A program made the position numbers and the translations under genes. Below are positions 34,209 through 42,441 of a stretch of 64,000 bases of DNA, in pieces. Positions within the stretch are counted from its first letter, which is position 1. The number at the start of each line of letters is the position of its first letter. The notes under the pieces are model-generated. The model worked only from the letters and a program-made list of their open reading frames with translations. It did no database searches and was not told the origin of the DNA. The stretch comes from Lachnospiraceae bacterium (GTDB taxonomy: Bacteria; Bacillota; Clostridia; Lachnospirales; Lachnospiraceae), in NCBI GenBank assembly GCA_016283275.1, contig JAEEMP010000125.1, forward strand, positions 62,001 to 126,000, in the 5' to 3' direction.

Positions 34209-35912
34209 TTATTTCTTCTTTGCTTTAGCCTGTTTAGCGAAAGTCTGAACACCTTCAACCACAAGGATCACAGCAAGAACTGCCATTGCAAGTGCGAATA
34301 CAAGCTGGAAATAATCTCCCCACATAGCTTCGCCCTTACCGATTGCAGCAAACTTCTTGAAGATCGTAATAACAAGACTGGTAAGTGTAGCGGTAAGCAT
34401 GAATACCGTAGGGATAAAGAACATCTTGTTGTTCTTTCCGACTTCGCCGAGCCATGCCGCAACAGCCAGAAGTGCTATACCTGCAAGCAGCTGGTTAGCT
34501 GCACCGAAAAGACCCCATATCTGTGAAAGACTTAATCCACCGAGTACACAGCCGATGATGACCATGATGGAGGTACCGAACAAGGGATGTGCAAGAAGCA
34601 TTCTTACGCCCTTTGCATCCTTCCATGTTGCTTCATCTTCCTTAAGGAAAAGTTCAGAGAACATGAAACGTGAAAGTCTGGTACCCGTATCAAGACTTGT
34701 AAGAGCAAATACAGATACGGCAAGTGTAAGAAGTGCATATATGGTCTTGTACTGGCCCGAGCCTTCATTACCGAACATGATACCGATACCTGCCGCAAAT
34801 GCTGCGGAAGGAGAACCGAACTCGCCGTCAAGGTACTTCTGGTATACCATACCTACTGCAATAAGAGATACGATACCGAGTGCGGATTCGATAAGCATCG
34901 AACCGTAACCGATGGCCTTAGCGTTCTTCTCATTGTCAAGCTGCTTGGATGATGTACCGGTCGAAATAAGAGAATGGAAACCTGAGCATGCACCGCAGGC
35001 AACGGTGATGAACAATGCGGGGAACATCGTACCGATCTTTGTGGTCCAACCCGTAACTGCAGGGATCGTAAATGTAGCCTGATGTGTAAATGCAGTAACT
35101 ATAATACCTACAACAGCAAGTGCCATCATAAAGTAAAGTAAGAAACTGGAAAGGTAATCACGGGGCTGTAAAAGGATCCAAACGGGAACCAGTGAAGCAA
35201 CGGCGATATAAATACCGATCGCGATGATCCATGCCGTACGGCTCATTGCAAAACCAACATTAAGACCGATGATAACGGAAAGAACGATACCTGCGATACC
35301 GATAATGGTTGCGGGAAGTGTCTTAACGCCCATCTTGTTGGTAAGAATACCGTAGATGATAGCAAGGACGATGAATAAAAGTGAGATTATTGCCGTAGTC
35401 TCATTTCCGGTAACGGCATCGCCAGTGGTAAAGCCGAATGTATCGGACTTGAAGGTACCTGCTACGACGTTAACGAAAGATGCGATAACGAGAATAAGAA
35501 CCAAAAGTGCAAAGATGATGAATAACTTCTTTGCACGGCTGCCCATCGAGTCTTTGATGATCTCACCGACGGATTTTCCGTCATGTCTGATGGAAGCAAA
35601 AAGTGAACCGAAATCCTGAAGACCGCCAAAGAAAATACCACCGATAACACACCACAGGAAAACCGGAAGCCATCCGAATACAGAAGCCTGTATAGGTCCG
35701 TTAATGGGACCTGCGCCTGCAATGGATGAGAAGTGGTGACCCATTAATACTGCAGGCTTAGCCGCAACATAGTCAACACCATCCTCCTTTTCAACAGCAG
35801 GAGTCTTCTTTGTAGGGTCGATGCCCCACTGCTTTGCAAGCCATGATCCGTAGAAAACATAGCCCAAGAACAGCAAGATAATAGCTGCAACAATGATAAG
35901 TAATGCTGTCAT
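34209..35912 (-). CDS. cstA: CstA-family peptide/pyruvate transporter
   Basis: The 567-residue polytopic protein has the CstA signature region MGHHFSSIAGAGPINGPIQA near residue 55, DFGSLFASIRHDGKSVGEII, and many hydrophobic helices throughout. E. coli members (CstA, BtsT) import peptides and pyruvate. It follows an uncharacterised 164-residue gene by 23 bases, has GAGGAG upstream, and ends at a strong terminator. The substrate cannot be told from the sequence. Confidence 0.92.
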   Translation of the reverse strand: MTALLIIVAAIILLFLGYVFYGSWLAKQWGIDPTKKTPAVEKEDGVDYVAAKPAVLMGHHFSSIAGAGPINGPIQASVFGWLPVFLWCVIGGIFFGGLQDFGSLFASIRHDGKSVGEIIKDSMGSRAKKLFIIFALLVLILVIASFVNVVAGTFKSDTFGFTTGDAVTGNETTAIISLLFIVLAIIYGILTNKMGVKTLPATIIGIAGIVLSVIIGLNVGFAMSRTAWIIAIGIYIAVASLVPVWILLQPRDYLSSFLLYFMMALAVVGIIVTAFTHQATFTIPAVTGWTTKIGTMFPALFITVACGACSGFHSLISTGTSSKQLDNEKNAKAIGYGSMLIESALGIVSLIAVGMVYQKYLDGEFGSPSAAFAAGIGIMFGNEGSGQYKTIYALLTLAVSVFALTSLDTGTRLSRFMFSELFLKEDEATWKDAKGVRMLLAHPLFGTSIMVIIGCVLGGLSLSQIWGLFGAANQLLAGIALLAVAAWLGEVGKNNKMFFIPTVFMLTATLTSLVITIFKKFAAIGKGEAMWGDYFQLVFALAMAVLAVILVVEGVQTFAKQAKAKKK

Positions 35913-35935
35913 GTCTCTCTCCTCTTTGAAAATGA

Positions 35936-36430
35936 TTATTTTGTATATCGCATGAACATCTGCTTTAAGATCCTCCCTTGGCGGTTGGTGGCAAATCTCT
36001 TAAGCTTCAGTTCAACTGCAACCACTTTAAAATTCGAATAGCCTTTAAAGCTGAACGAATATGATTTATATCTTCTGGTCTTTTTGACCGCTTCAAAACA
36101 GTTGTTGTCGATACGGTCCGCAAATATTACAAGCGATACATCGGTATTTTTATGACCGAGATAAGGTTTTACCCTTGATATGCCTTCTTCCCAGCTTATA
36201 TCGCAAAGTCTTTCATACTCTTCCAAAGTTAAATGATCGATCGTCTTAAAAAACACATATTCATTGGAATCGACATCATCGACCTTTGCGGCCTTCACCA
36301 GAAAATACTGTTCATTGTGCGAAAGGAACCACGCCTCCTTATCAAACGGTTCTTTAACGTTTTCGGTTATAATGTTATAATACCGTTCGTAAGAAGGAAT
36401 TATCGCATCAAGAGCTTCTTTTGTCGTCAT
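35936..36430 (-). CDS. Hypothetical protein upstream of cstA
   Basis: The 164-residue soluble protein has no motif I recognise. It mixes acidic helices (EEYERLCDISWEEGISRV) with a basic C-terminal third (KKTRRYKSYSFSFKGYSNF and the RQGRILKQMFMRYTK end), and could bind nucleic acid or membranes. There is no signal peptide or membrane segment. The 23-base gap to cstA suggests co-transcription. The 124 bases before it also hold the upstream region of the divergent AP2 gene. Confidence 0.65.
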   Translation of the reverse strand: MTTKEALDAIIPSYERYYNIITENVKEPFDKEAWFLSHNEQYFLVKAAKVDDVDSNEYVFFKTIDHLTLEEYERLCDISWEEGISRVKPYLGHKNTDVSLVIFADRIDNNCFEAVKKTRRYKSYSFSFKGYSNFKVVAVELKLKRFATNRQGRILKQMFMRYTK

Positions 36431-36554
36431 AGTTTTATACTTTATCGCTTTACCGCTACAAATTATTTACTAAATTTTAACCCCGAATCTTCAAATAAGC
36501 AACAACAAATTTAGAAAAAATTAATTATTTGTTAATCAAAAATAAAAGGATTGC

Positions 36555-37340
36555 ATGGCAGCGCAAAAACAAGGTGTTTATATCGACAATTTAAAAAGCG
36601 GAAAGCCCAATTTTCGTGCTTCCATAACCAGGAACAACAAGCACATAAGCCTGGGCAGCTACTCTTCCGAGAGCGAAGCCGGAAAAGCTTATCTTTTCGC
36701 CGAAAAGCTTCTTTCTTCGGATATCGATGTTTCCGATTATCCCGAAGACTGCCCTCTTTCCTTCGAAAAATTTGTCATTTTGTGTAATCTTCGAGACAAG
36801 AATATCTATATAAAAACTCCGATCTATCTTGAGAATAAATTTTTCTTTTACTACTATTCTCCGAACGAAATATACAAATTCGATACCGACGATCTTTTTT
36901 ACTTTTCCTCGCATAAGATAATAAAGCGCGGAAACCATATCTTTGTTTCCGATTACGGTTCACAGGTCTCGGTAAAAGAACGATTCGGCATAAAGCCGTT
37001 TTCCGTCGAAGGAAGGGATTATATATTCATAAACGGCGACAATTACGATTTCAGGCGTGAGAACATAGAGATAATAAACCGTTATTTCGGCGTCGAAAAA
37101 CAGACCGTAAAAGCAAAGGAAATATACAAGGCCACGATCAATATAAACGGTAAGTTCATCATCGGCCGCTATGCCGATGAGATAACGGCGGCGATCGCTT
37201 TTAACAAAGCCGTCGATCTGTTACGTTCCAAAGGGATCTCGAAAAAATACCCTCAAAATTATATTGAGGGTATCTCTGCGCGCGAATACGCGGACATTTA
37301 TTCAAATATAAAGATCTCTGACAAGCTTTTGACTATCTGA
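36555..37340 (+). CDS. AP2-domain protein with degenerate HNH-like linker and second AP2 domain
   Basis: The 261-residue protein opens with an AP2/ERF-type DNA-binding fold (about 5-52: GVYIDNL, then NFRASITRNNKHISLGSY and the helix SEAGKAYLFAEKLL). It closes with a second one (about 190-240: YKATININGKFIIGRYADE and AAIAFNKAVDLL). Before the second is FINGDNYDFRRENIEIINRYFGV, which resembles the N-terminal part of HNH homing endonucleases (xNGDxxDNRRxNL) but lacks the catalytic histidines. It is probably a domesticated DNA-binding protein. It is a single plus-strand gene among minus-strand operons, with AAAGG before the ATG. Target unknown. Confidence 0.72.
   Translation: MAAQKQGVYIDNLKSGKPNFRASITRNNKHISLGSYSSESEAGKAYLFAEKLLSSDIDVSDYPEDCPLSFEKFVILCNLRDKNIYIKTPIYLENKFFFYYYSPNEIYKFDTDDLFYFSSHKIIKRGNHIFVSDYGSQVSVKERFGIKPFSVEGRDYIFINGDNYDFRRENIEIINRYFGVEKQTVKAKEIYKATININGKFIIGRYADEITAAIAFNKAVDLLRSKGISKKYPQNYIEGISAREYADIYSNIKISDKLLTI
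37242..37273 (-). terminator. Minus-strand terminator of the GH25 gene, inside the AP2 coding sequence
   Basis: ATACCCTCAA and TTGAGGGTAT (37247-37256 and 37264-37273) form a perfect ten-base stem with a seven-base loop. On the minus strand it is followed by TTTTTT (37242-37247) and lies 60 bases past the GH25 stop. In the plus-strand AP2 gene the same bases encode residues near 232-240. Confidence 0.78.
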
Positions 37341-38439
37341 GCGAATAATCCACGAAACTTAAATTGAAGCTTACATCTCCGGATATTCCGGAAATACTGC
37401 CCTTTTTATTGTACTGCCACATGGTAAATTCATAAGGGTAAGTGGGCATATCGGCCTCTTCCGAAAGCCATACGTCGAAATCCGAAACGACTTTGTTAAG
37501 CTCGATATATTTTATGAGCCATGCCTTTGTACCATACACTATCGGTTTATAGCCCGCCTCTTCTATCTTTTTAAGAAAAGCCCTGGCTACCATTGATTTT
37601 TCGTTTTTATTAAGTGCTTCCACCCTTGCCGTATCGCCTTCGGTATATTCCATCACAAATGCTACCGGATAGATAAGCTTATAGTCTTTTATCTTTTCTA
37701 TTACAAGTTCGGCTTCCTCTTCGGCTTCCTCTTCGGTGATCGCCTGCGAAAGAAAATAAACGCCTATATCAAGCCCGGCACTCGATGCACGTCTTATATT
37801 GTCTTCAAAATAATCATCGATCGTGATCTGTCCGCTTGAATAGCCTCTCGCGCCGACGCGGATCATCACAAAATCGACTCCGGCTTTCTGAAGCTTGACA
37901 TAATCGATATAGCCCTGATCCTTTGACACATCCACACCGAAAGCACTCACAACGCGGTTGTTGTATGTATATTCTTTGATGCCGTCAAGGTCCGAAAGAT
38001 TTGTGTAATCATAAATATTTTTGGTTATGTACTTACTGATGGATACCCATTCTTCCGTACCGTCGGGCATAACAACAAGTGTATGCTTTCCGTCCGTCGC
38101 AGGATCTTCTTCGACCTCTGCCGGTTCCTCCTCGGAAACGGAAACGGATTCGGATGTTTCGTGATACATCTCATAAAAATCAAGATCTTCGGGATGAAGG
38201 GTCGATAAAGGAACGTGATCGTCGACAACTTCACCGGAAGTATCATCGCTTCCGATCGATGCTATCTCGCTTATGATCGAAGCCGTCTTTGTGGAAGATG
38301 CGGTTCTTTTAACGGAATCGGCATTTAATATGAGCACAAAAACAATAACGGTAACTATCGCTATTACGGCAACGGCAGTTATCGTCGTCTGAAATTTGCC
38401 CTTCTCGTATGAACTGTTAAAATCATCATCAAGCTTCAT
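37333..38439 (-). CDS. Membrane-anchored GH25-family (lysozyme fold) protein with altered active site
   Basis: The 368-residue type II membrane protein has a cytoplasmic stub, a membrane helix (about 18-40), an acidic low-complexity stalk (about 50-115) and a GH25 domain (about 165-368). Asp170 (FGVDVSKDQG) and Glu264 are present. The Asp of the family DxE motif is replaced by Val262 (FVMEY), and the C-terminal Asp of the usual VDLN is Ser357 (VSFNLSF). Two of four active-site carboxylates are therefore missing, and activity is doubtful. The 3' end overlaps the convergent AP2 gene by 8 bases; apbE diverges 44 bases upstream. Confidence 0.85.
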   Translation of the reverse strand: MKLDDDFNSSYEKGKFQTTITAVAVIAIVTVIVFVLILNADSVKRTASSTKTASIISEIASIGSDDTSGEVVDDHVPLSTLHPEDLDFYEMYHETSESVSVSEEEPAEVEEDPATDGKHTLVVMPDGTEEWVSISKYITKNIYDYTNLSDLDGIKEYTYNNRVVSAFGVDVSKDQGYIDYVKLQKAGVDFVMIRVGARGYSSGQITIDDYFEDNIRRASSAGLDIGVYFLSQAITEEEAEEEAELVIEKIKDYKLIYPVAFVMEYTEGDTARVEALNKNEKSMVARAFLKKIEEAGYKPIVYGTKAWLIKYIELNKVVSDFDVWLSEEADMPTYPYEFTMWQYNKKGSISGISGDVSFNLSFVDYSLR

Positions 38440-38483
38440 TAATACGTTCCCTTTTTACCGGATATGCGTTAAAATCTATAACT

Positions 38484-39470
38484 ATGAAAAGAAAAACCTC
38501 TTCAGTGATCTTAACTTTAACAATGATTATATCATTAATGCTTTCTCTTGTGGCATGCAAATCACAAGAAACCGAAATTTCTCTTTCGGGTTTCTATTTT
38601 GACACCGTTATCATGGTCGATCTTGCCGGAAGCGAAGCAAAAGCCGCCGCCCAAAAGTGTATGGAACTTGCGGCCGTATACGACGGCCTTCTTAATAAAA
38701 ATACCGAAACATCAGACATTTATATCATTAATCATTCAGGTGGAAAGACCGTAACCGTAAATGAAAAAACCGCCGAGATTTTAGGCGATGCACTTTCTTT
38801 TGCAAAAGAAACGGACGGATTGTTCGATCCGACCGTAGGAACTCTTACCGCCATATGGGATTTTAAATCCGATGACCCAAAGATCCCTTCCGATGCGGAA
38901 ATATCAAAAGCTTTATCTCACGTCGATTATAAAAATGTGATCCTAAACGGCACAAACGTAACCTTAAAAGACAATGAGGCCATGCTCGATCTCGGCGGCA
39001 TCGCAAAAGGCTATATTGCCGATGTCTTAAAAGAAGAAATAAAAAAATATGATGTGGACTACGGATTTATAAATCTGGGCGGAAATGTACTTACCATAAA
39101 CTCAAAACCCGGCAATACTCCGTTTAAGATAGGCATCAAAGACCCTGACCCGGCTGGCGACGGATCGATAACGACAGTTGAAGTTATCGATAAAAGTGTT
39201 GTTACGAGCGGAAGCTACGAACGTTTCTTTCTCAAAGACAATGTTCTTTATCATCATATCCTTGATACAAAAACAGGCTGCCCCGTAAGGAACAACCTGT
39301 TAAGCGTCAGTATAATAGGCGAAAAGTCAACTATATGCGATGCGCTTTCCACCATCCTTTTCATCAAAGGAATCGACGAAGGAACAAAATATCTTGATAA
39401 CTATCCGGGATATGAAGCAATATTCATAACCGACACAAGGGAAATTATCTCTACGAATAAAGCTCGTTGA
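38484..39470 (+). CDS. apbE: FAD:protein FMN transferase (ApbE lipoprotein)
   Basis: The 328-residue lipoprotein has a signal peptide ending in SLVAC (Cys25) and the ApbE domain with KETDGLFDPTVGTLTAIWDF, LDLGGIAKGYIAD and the C-terminal TSGSYERFF and HHILDTKTGCPV motifs. ApbE covalently links FMN to threonine in SGAT-type motifs. The rnf operon converges on it with a 20-base overlap, and RnfG and RnfD, its expected substrates, are encoded there. The ATG has no visible Shine-Dalgarno sequence, and a TAAAAT box (38470-38475) lies only 8 bases upstream. Confidence 0.95.
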   Translation: MKRKTSSVILTLTMIISLMLSLVACKSQETEISLSGFYFDTVIMVDLAGSEAKAAAQKCMELAAVYDGLLNKNTETSDIYIINHSGGKTVTVNEKTAEILGDALSFAKETDGLFDPTVGTLTAIWDFKSDDPKIPSDAEISKALSHVDYKNVILNGTNVTLKDNEAMLDLGGIAKGYIADVLKEEIKKYDVDYGFINLGGNVLTINSKPGNTPFKIGIKDPDPAGDGSITTVEVIDKSVVTSGSYERFFLKDNVLYHHILDTKTGCPVRNNLLSVSIIGEKSTICDALSTILFIKGIDEGTKYLDNYPGYEAIFITDTREIISTNKAR

Positions 39471-40254
39471 TGACCTTCTTCGGGCATTTCTCCGCACAGG
39501 CTCCGCAGTTTTTGCAAAGTGCGTAATCGATCGTCGCATTGAAATTCTCAAATTTTACGGCATTGTTGGGACAGCTCTTTACGCAGAGAGAACATCCCAC
39601 GCAACCGACTTTACACTGCTTGGTGGTTATCGCACCTTTTTCGGTATTGGAGCATGCAACCGCATACTTTGCATTGTAAGGAATGAGCGATATAAGATGC
39701 TTCGGGCATACCTCAACGCATTTTCCGCAGGCCTTACATTTATCCCTGTCCACAACAGCTACACCGTCCTCGACATGAATGGCATCAAAAGGACAGACGG
39801 AAGCGCATGTACCGAAACCGAGGCATCCCTGATTACACGATTTGGGACCGCCGTTAGGCACAAAGCTTAACATCCTGCAGTCATTTACGCCGTAATATTC
39901 ATAATCCACGGAAGCGTCTTCACAATGGGCTTTACAAGCCACAAACGCAACCTTTCTTTCCGCCGCTTCGGCCTTTGTGCCCATGATAGCCGCTATCTCA
40001 TCGGCAACGGCCTGACCGCCCACGGGACAACGGTTTATCTCCGCCTCACCGTTAACGATCGCATGTGCAAGCCCCGCACAGCCGGGGAATCCGCATCCGC
40101 CGCAGTTATTGCCGGGAAGTTTCGACAGCACGGCTTCTTCTTTTTCATTTACTTCGACTTTAAATACTATTCCCGCGATTCCTAAAAATATACCTACAAA
40201 CAGCCCTATCGAACCTATTATGATAAGAGCGGTAACTATCGATCCGAAATCCAT
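39451..40254 (-). CDS. rnfB: Rnf complex subunit B (iron-sulfur protein)
   Basis: The 267-residue subunit has an N-terminal membrane helix (about 8-28). A four-cysteine cluster (NNCGGCGFPGCAG with a downstream Cys) and several ferredoxin-type CxxCxxCxxxC motifs follow (CLGFGTCASVCPFDAI, CKACGKCVEVCPKHL, CVGCSLCVKSCPNNA, CKNCGACAEKCPKK). It accepts electrons from reduced ferredoxin. It is the last gene of rnfCDGEAB, 11 bases after rnfA. Its 3' end overlaps apbE on the other strand. Confidence 0.97.
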   Translation of the reverse strand: MDFGSIVTALIIIGSIGLFVGIFLGIAGIVFKVEVNEKEEAVLSKLPGNNCGGCGFPGCAGLAHAIVNGEAEINRCPVGGQAVADEIAAIMGTKAEAAERKVAFVACKAHCEDASVDYEYYGVNDCRMLSFVPNGGPKSCNQGCLGFGTCASVCPFDAIHVEDGVAVVDRDKCKACGKCVEVCPKHLISLIPYNAKYAVACSNTEKGAITTKQCKVGCVGCSLCVKSCPNNAVKFENFNATIDYALCKNCGACAEKCPKKVINELYS

Positions 40255-40265
40255 GTCACGCCCTC

Positions 40266-40853
40266 CTACAAAAGTCCCGAGAAACCGCAGAAGGCGATCG
40301 CCATGAGTCCTGCCGATATAAGAACGATCGGCATGCCTTTAAACGGTTTCGGGATATCGTTGTATTGTATCTTTTCACGGATACCGGCAAGTATGATTAT
40401 CGAGATCGCAAAACCCACACTCGTGGCAAATCCGTTAACTGTTCCCTCAAGAAGACTGTAGCTTTTATTGACATTTGTAAGTGCTACACCCAAAACAGCA
40501 CAGTTTGTGGTGATAAGCGGAAGGTATACACCGAGCGCGCTGTACAAAGAAGGTATATATCGCTTTAAGAACATCTCCAAAAACTGCACCAAAGCTGCGA
40601 TCACAAGTATGAATATTATCGTTTTCAAATATTCGATGTGAAATCTTACAAGCAGCTGCTCATACAGGATTCCTGTAACGATCGAGCTTAACGTTATGAC
40701 AAATATGACCGACGTACCCATTCCGACAGCGGTCTTGACCTTTTTGGAAACTCCCAGGAACGGACACAGGCCTAAAAACTGGCTTAAAACGACATTGTTT
40801 ATAAGGGCTGAACCCAATGCAAGAAATATAAGACTTCTAATCATTGTTCTCAT
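40266..40853 (-). CDS. rnfA: Rnf complex subunit A
   Basis: The 195-residue protein has six membrane helices and the RnfA/NqrE signature NNVVLSQFLGLCPFLGVS near the N-terminus, plus TTNCAVLGVALTNVN in the middle. It is a core membrane subunit of the ferredoxin:NAD+ oxidoreductase ion pump, with pseudo-symmetry to RnfE. Its start overlaps the end of rnfE by 17 bases. Confidence 0.97.
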   Translation of the reverse strand: MRTMIRSLIFLALGSALINNVVLSQFLGLCPFLGVSKKVKTAVGMGTSVIFVITLSSIVTGILYEQLLVRFHIEYLKTIIFILVIAALVQFLEMFLKRYIPSLYSALGVYLPLITTNCAVLGVALTNVNKSYSLLEGTVNGFATSVGFAISIIILAGIREKIQYNDIPKPFKGMPIVLISAGLMAIAFCGFSGLL

Positions 40854-42441
40854 CCTCCTTTAAACTTTCTTCTGCCTTTGAAAGAAGCAATTTGGCTTTA
40901 TCGATGCTCGACTTCTTGTGTGACTTCTTTTTGACAGGCTTATTTATACGGCTCTTAAACTCTTCAAGATTGAAAAATTCAATATCATCATCTTCGGCTT
41001 TTGCTTCTTCCGCTTTGTCTGCCTCTCCGGCATTTCCGGCTTCTTCTGAAACTTTGGCTTCTTCTAAGACTTTTGCTTCTTCCAAAGCCTTTGCTTCCTC
41101 GGCTTTCTTGGCTTCTTCCGCTGCTTTTGCCTCTTCGGCTGCCTTGGCTTCTTCCGCCGCCTTTGCCTCTTCGGCTGCCTTGGCTTCTTCCGTCGCCTTT
41201 GCCTCTTCGGCTGCCTTGACCGTTTCTTCGGCCTCTCTTAAGATACGCTCTTCTTCAGCTTTTTCTGCTTCCAAAGCCTTGCGGGCAACTTCTTTCGCCT
41301 TTTCCTCAGCCTTTTTAGCTTCCAATGCCGCTTTTTCTTCAGCCTTCTTAGCCTCCAGAGCAGCCTTTTCTTCGGCTTTCTTGGCAGCCAGTTCAGCCTT
41401 TTCTTCGGCTCTTTTCTTTGAAGCCTCTTCTCTTGCCGCCTTTCTTTCCGCATTCTTTACAGACTGCTTTTCTTTAAAGTCGGCAAATCTGCCCGAAAGA
41501 ACGGCAATAAAGTTAGGTTTTGAAGCCTTGTCTTCTTCTGCCCCGGATCCGTCGGACTTTGGCTCTTCGACCTTTAAATCCTCTTTGGCGGGTTCTTCAG
41601 CCTCGGGCTCTTCCTTATCTTCTTCCTGCTTAGGTTCGTTCTTAACGGTTTCTTCGGGCTTTTTATCTTCCTCAACGGACTCTTTAGGCTTTTTATCTTC
41701 CTTAACGGGTTCTTCCGGCTTTTGCTCTTCCGTTACCGGAGCGGCAACCTTACATTCCTTATCACAGGCCATACAGTCTCCGCCACAGCCGGAGCCGATT
41801 TTGGACATATCCTTTCCGTGCTTTTGACCGATATCCTTGATATAATTCTGAAGTGCGGTAAGCAGTGCCATTACAAAGAACGCACCGGGTGCCATTATAA
41901 ATATGCTCACCGGCACAAACCCGTCCGGCATTATATGATAACCGAATATTTCTCCCGCTCCGAGAAGTTCTCTGAAACCACCGAGGATCGTAAGAGCCAG
42001 ACTGAAGCCCAGGCCCATTCCGATACCATCGAAAAGAGACGGGATCGGGCCGTGGGAGTAAGCATATGCCTCCGCACGTCCGAGGATGATACAGTTAACG
42101 ACTATAAGCGGTATATATATGCCGAGTGCATCGTAAAGGAACGGAATATATGCCTTAAGCAAAAGCTCCACGATCGTTACGAACGAAGCGATAATAACGA
42201 TAAACGCAGGTATCCTGATCTTATTCGGAATGACCTTTCTTAAAAGCGAAATAAGCAGATTGCTCAATGCAAGCACCACCATTGTGGTAAGTCCCATGCC
42301 AAGACCGTTGATCGCGCTTGTGGTCACCGCAAGCGTAGGACACATACCGAGCAAAAGAACAAAGGTGGGATTTTCTTTAAACAGACCGTTTACAAGTCTT
42401 TCACCCATTTGAGAGGGAATGCTTTGGTTTTGCTTATTCAT
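40837..42441 (-). CDS. rnfE: Rnf complex subunit E with a ~300-residue C-terminal extension
   Basis: Residues 1-205 are a normal RnfE/NqrD membrane subunit (NPTFVLLLGMCPTLAVTTSA, then VVNCIILGRAEAYAY). A cysteine cluster CX3CX2CX3C follows at 219-230 (CGGDCMACDKEC). An acidic Glu/Lys/Pro region (about 235-305) comes next, then a long Ala/Glu/Lys helical stretch with tandem AAEEAK repeats (about 325-470), and a basic end (KKKSHKKSSIDKAKLLL). Typical RnfE proteins are about 200-230 residues. The frame is uninterrupted and overlaps rnfG by 8 bases and rnfA by 17, so the tail is real rather than a fusion error. Confidence 0.93.
   Translation of the reverse strand: MNKQNQSIPSQMGERLVNGLFKENPTFVLLLGMCPTLAVTTSAINGLGMGLTTMVVLALSNLLISLLRKVIPNKIRIPAFIVIIASFVTIVELLLKAYIPFLYDALGIYIPLIVVNCIILGRAEAYAYSHGPIPSLFDGIGMGLGFSLALTILGGFRELLGAGEIFGYHIMPDGFVPVSIFIMAPGAFFVMALLTALQNYIKDIGQKHGKDMSKIGSGCGGDCMACDKECKVAAPVTEEQKPEEPVKEDKKPKESVEEDKKPEETVKNEPKQEEDKEEPEAEEPAKEDLKVEEPKSDGSGAEEDKASKPNFIAVLSGRFADFKEKQSVKNAERKAAREEASKKRAEEKAELAAKKAEEKAALEAKKAEEKAALEAKKAEEKAKEVARKALEAEKAEEERILREAEETVKAAEEAKATEEAKAAEEAKAAEEAKAAEEAKAAEEAKKAEEAKALEEAKVLEEAKVSEEAGNAGEADKAEEAKAEDDDIEFFNLEEFKSRINKPVKKKSHKKSSIDKAKLLLSKAEESLKEDENND
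41105..41212 (-). repeat. Three tandem 36-base repeats in the rnfE tail
   Basis: Units at 41105-41140, 41141-41176 and 41177-41212 differ by only a few bases. Each encodes two AAEEAK-type hexapeptides, and more diverged copies flank them. The repeats keep the frame and are compatible with an extended helix or coiled coil. Copy number may vary between strains. Confidence 0.85.

Noticed and set aside
34840-34860. TGGTATACCA palindrome as another GntR operator
   Set aside because: It lies inside the cstA coding sequence, differs from the two promoter sites, and encodes normal residues of the transporter.
36555-37340. Active homing endonuclease or mobile intron element
   Set aside because: Catalytic HNH histidines are not visible, and there is no intron, intein or repeat boundary around the gene.
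40844-41827. Long plus-strand open frame (327 codons) opposite rnfE
   Set aside because: It is a Ser/Phe/Leu-rich shadow caused by the biased Ala/Glu/Lys codons of the rnfE tail; it has no ribosome site and is unlike any protein.
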